Of a stretch of DNA of 6,710 nucleotides, positions 5,197 to 6,710 are shown one piece after another (positions within the stretch are counted from its first letter, which is position 1; each line of letters starts with the position of its first letter). Made by a program: the position numbers and the translations under genes. Source of the DNA: Candidatus Babelota bacterium (GTDB taxonomy: Bacteria > Babelota > Babeliae > Babelales > Babelaceae); assembly GCA_003484685.1 (NCBI GenBank), contig DNBB01000006.1, forward strand, positions 32,437 to 39,146, read 5' to 3'. The notes beneath the pieces were generated by a model. That model did no database searches. It saw only the letters and a list, made by a program, of their open reading frames with translations, and was not told where the DNA came from.

Positions 5197-6710
5197 ATGA
5201 GCTACGATTTTAAGTCGATCGAAAAAAAGTGGCAAACGCGCTGGCAGGAGAATTCTCCTGCCACGACCAAACCAGCCGGCAGCGGCAAAAAGTATTACTG
5301 CTTAGACATGTTCCCATATCCGTCAGGCTCTGGGCTACACGTCGGGCACTGGCGCGGCTATGTCCTTTCGGACGTATATACCCGTGTTAAACAGCTTCAG
5401 GGATACAATATCTTGCACCCAATGGGCTGGGATGCGTTTGGCCTACCGGCAGAAGTCTATGCTCTTAAAACAGGAGTTCACCCACGCGTAAGCACGGCAC
5501 AAAACATTGCCAACTTTAAATCGCAGCTCCGCTCAATTGGTGCACTTTATGATTGGTCAAAAGAAATTGATACCACCGATCCTGACTACTACAAATGGAC
5601 ACAATGGATCTTTTTGCAGATGTACAAAGCAGGTCTTGCCTACGAAGCCGATATGGAAGTCAATTGGTGCCCCATACTAAAGACCGTTGTCGCTAACGAA
5701 GAAGTCATTAATGGCCGATGTGAGCGTTCTGGTGCGCTAGTAGAAAAGAAAAAAGTTCGCCAGTGGATGCTGCGTATAACCAAGTATGCAGAAAAACTTT
5801 TGCAAGGGCTTGATAAACTCGATTGGCCAGAACGCGTTAAAACTATGCAGCGCAACTGGATTGGCAAAAGCGAAGGTGCTCTTGTTCAATTTTCTGTTGA
5901 AGGAGGCGAAAAAACAATCCAAGTATTCACCACCCGTATTGACACTATCTTTGGTGTTGCGTTTATCGCACTTGCGCCTGATCACGAATACGCAGAAGAT
6001 CTTGTTTCAACAGATAAAAAAGCCGAATATGAGACGTTTAAAAAACACTTAAAACAAGAAGTAACGCAGGACTGGAATAAAGAAAAAATCGGCTTCTTTA
6101 CCGGCTCCTATGCACTAAACCCCGTTAATCAAGAAAGAATACCAGTTTATCTTGCAAATTTTGTTATCAAAACATACGGAACTGGCGCACTCATGGGTGT
6201 TCCCGCGCACGATGAACGTGATCATGAGTTTGCCACAACCTATAATCTCCCCATCCATACCGTGATACAAAACCCAGTTGGAGAAGTATCCGGTGCATAC
6301 ACCGGCGACGGAATCATGGTAAATAGCGGCAACTTTGATGGCATGGATTCCAAAAAAGCCCGCCAAGAAATTTTGCAACGCCTTCAAGAACGGAGTATTG
6401 CTAAGAAAGAAACCAGCTACAGCTTGCGCGATTGGATATTTTCACGCCAACGATACTGGGGTGAGCCGATACCGCTTGTGCATTGTCCTTCATGCGGCAC
6501 AGTTCCTGTTCCTGAAGATCAACTTCCGGTAGCGCTGCCTGATGTTGAGCGGTATGAACCAACCGGTACTGGTGAATCACCTTTAGCTGGCATTGAATCA
6601 TGGGTTAACACCACCTGCCCCACGTGCGGCGGTGCGGCAAAGCGCGAGACTAATACGATGCCACAATGGGCCGGCTCTTCATGGTACTTTCTACGATATC
6701 CAAATCCGCA
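5197..6710 (+). CDS. leuS: Leucyl-tRNA synthetase, N-terminal 504 residues (3' end outside window)
   Basis: LeuRS is the class I synthetase that charges tRNA-Leu in the cytoplasm. The N-terminus MSYDFKSIEKKWQTRWQ is typical. FPYPSGSGLHVGH (39-51) contains the HIGH-type motif HVGH (48-51). GWDAFGLPAE, then NWCPILKTVVANEEV with C158, and GRCERSG with C175, lead into QWMLRITKYA. The CP1 editing domain follows: TTRIDTIFG (245-253, usually TTRPDT) and GVPAHDERDHEFA, whose D342 corresponds to the specificity Asp of E. coli (D345 there). DWIFSRQRYWG re-enters the catalytic core. CPSCG (C430, C433) and CPTCGG (C474, C477) form the inserted zinc domain, and WAGSSWYFLRY (491-501) follows. The KMSKS motif and the tRNA-binding C-terminus are beyond the window; full proteins have roughly 800-880 residues. 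It probably shares a transcript with brnQ. Confidence 0.97.
   Translation, partial: MSYDFKSIEKKWQTRWQENSPATTKPAGSGKKYYCLDMFPYPSGSGLHVGHWRGYVLSDVYTRVKQLQGYNILHPMGWDAFGLPAEVYALKTGVHPRVSTAQNIANFKSQLRSIGALYDWSKEIDTTDPDYYKWTQWIFLQMYKAGLAYEADMEVNWCPILKTVVANEEVINGRCERSGALVEKKKVRQWMLRITKYAEKLLQGLDKLDWPERVKTMQRNWIGKSEGALVQFSVEGGEKTIQVFTTRIDTIFGVAFIALAPDHEYAEDLVSTDKKAEYETFKKHLKQEVTQDWNKEKIGFFTGSYALNPVNQERIPVYLANFVIKTYGTGALMGVPAHDERDHEFATTYNLPIHTVIQNPVGEVSGAYTGDGIMVNSGNFDGMDSKKARQEILQRLQERSIAKKETSYSLRDWIFSRQRYWGEPIPLVHCPSCGTVPVPEDQLPVALPDVERYEPTGTGESPLAGIESWVNTTCPTCGGAAKRETNTMPQWAGSSWYFLRYPNP

Noticed and set aside
5640..6601. Several short open frames on both strands within leuS
   Set aside because: All are inside a strongly conserved LeuRS coding frame, and none has a motif or ribosome site of its own.

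Overview
The window is bacterial and gene-dense, with moderate GC (mid-40s % by eye), ATG or GTG starts with good Shine-Dalgarno sites, and TAA stops. It carries five protein genes: the 3' part of a DEAD-box RNA helicase, an exported or membrane-anchored alpha/beta-hydrolase, a Nudix hydrolase on the minus strand, a BrnQ-type branched-chain amino acid transporter, and the 5' part of leuS (leucyl-tRNA synthetase). No phage, plasmid, insertion-sequence, rRNA, tRNA or CRISPR signature was seen. Amino acid import beside translation genes and a lineage-specific exported hydrolase would fit a host-associated bacterium (for example Dependentiae/TM6 or a chlamydia-like lineage). That placement is an impression from gene content, not a demonstrated assignment.

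Layout. Positions 1-1626 hold the helicase: conserved motifs III to VI, a DbpA-type RNA-binding domain, and a low-complexity Arg/Ser/Glu/Gly tail built from tandem 39-45 bp units. Two consecutive hairpins follow (1629-1697), the second looking like an intrinsic terminator. The hydrolase runs from 1794 (preferred ATG) to 3113. Its 3' end overlaps by 20 bp the 3' end of the convergent Nudix gene (3753 to 3094). A 252-bp divergent intergenic region (3754-4005) has no gene but is rich in short inverted and direct repeats. brnQ (4006-5169) and leuS (5197 to beyond 6710) follow in the same direction, 27 bp apart, and are probably co-transcribed. No gene-free stretch exceeds 300 bp.

Functional picture. 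brnQ-leuS is the clearest unit: import of leucine (and Ile/Val) next to the enzyme that charges tRNA-Leu. The helicase is a general RNA-remodelling factor of the DeaD/CsdA type. The hydrolase and Nudix protein are recognisable by fold but not by substrate. No clearly new multi-gene system is visible. The points most worth a second look are the higher-order repeat in the helicase tail, the atypical THSHGG nucleophile elbow of the exported hydrolase, the half-lost zinc site in LeuRS, and the structured leader upstream of brnQ.
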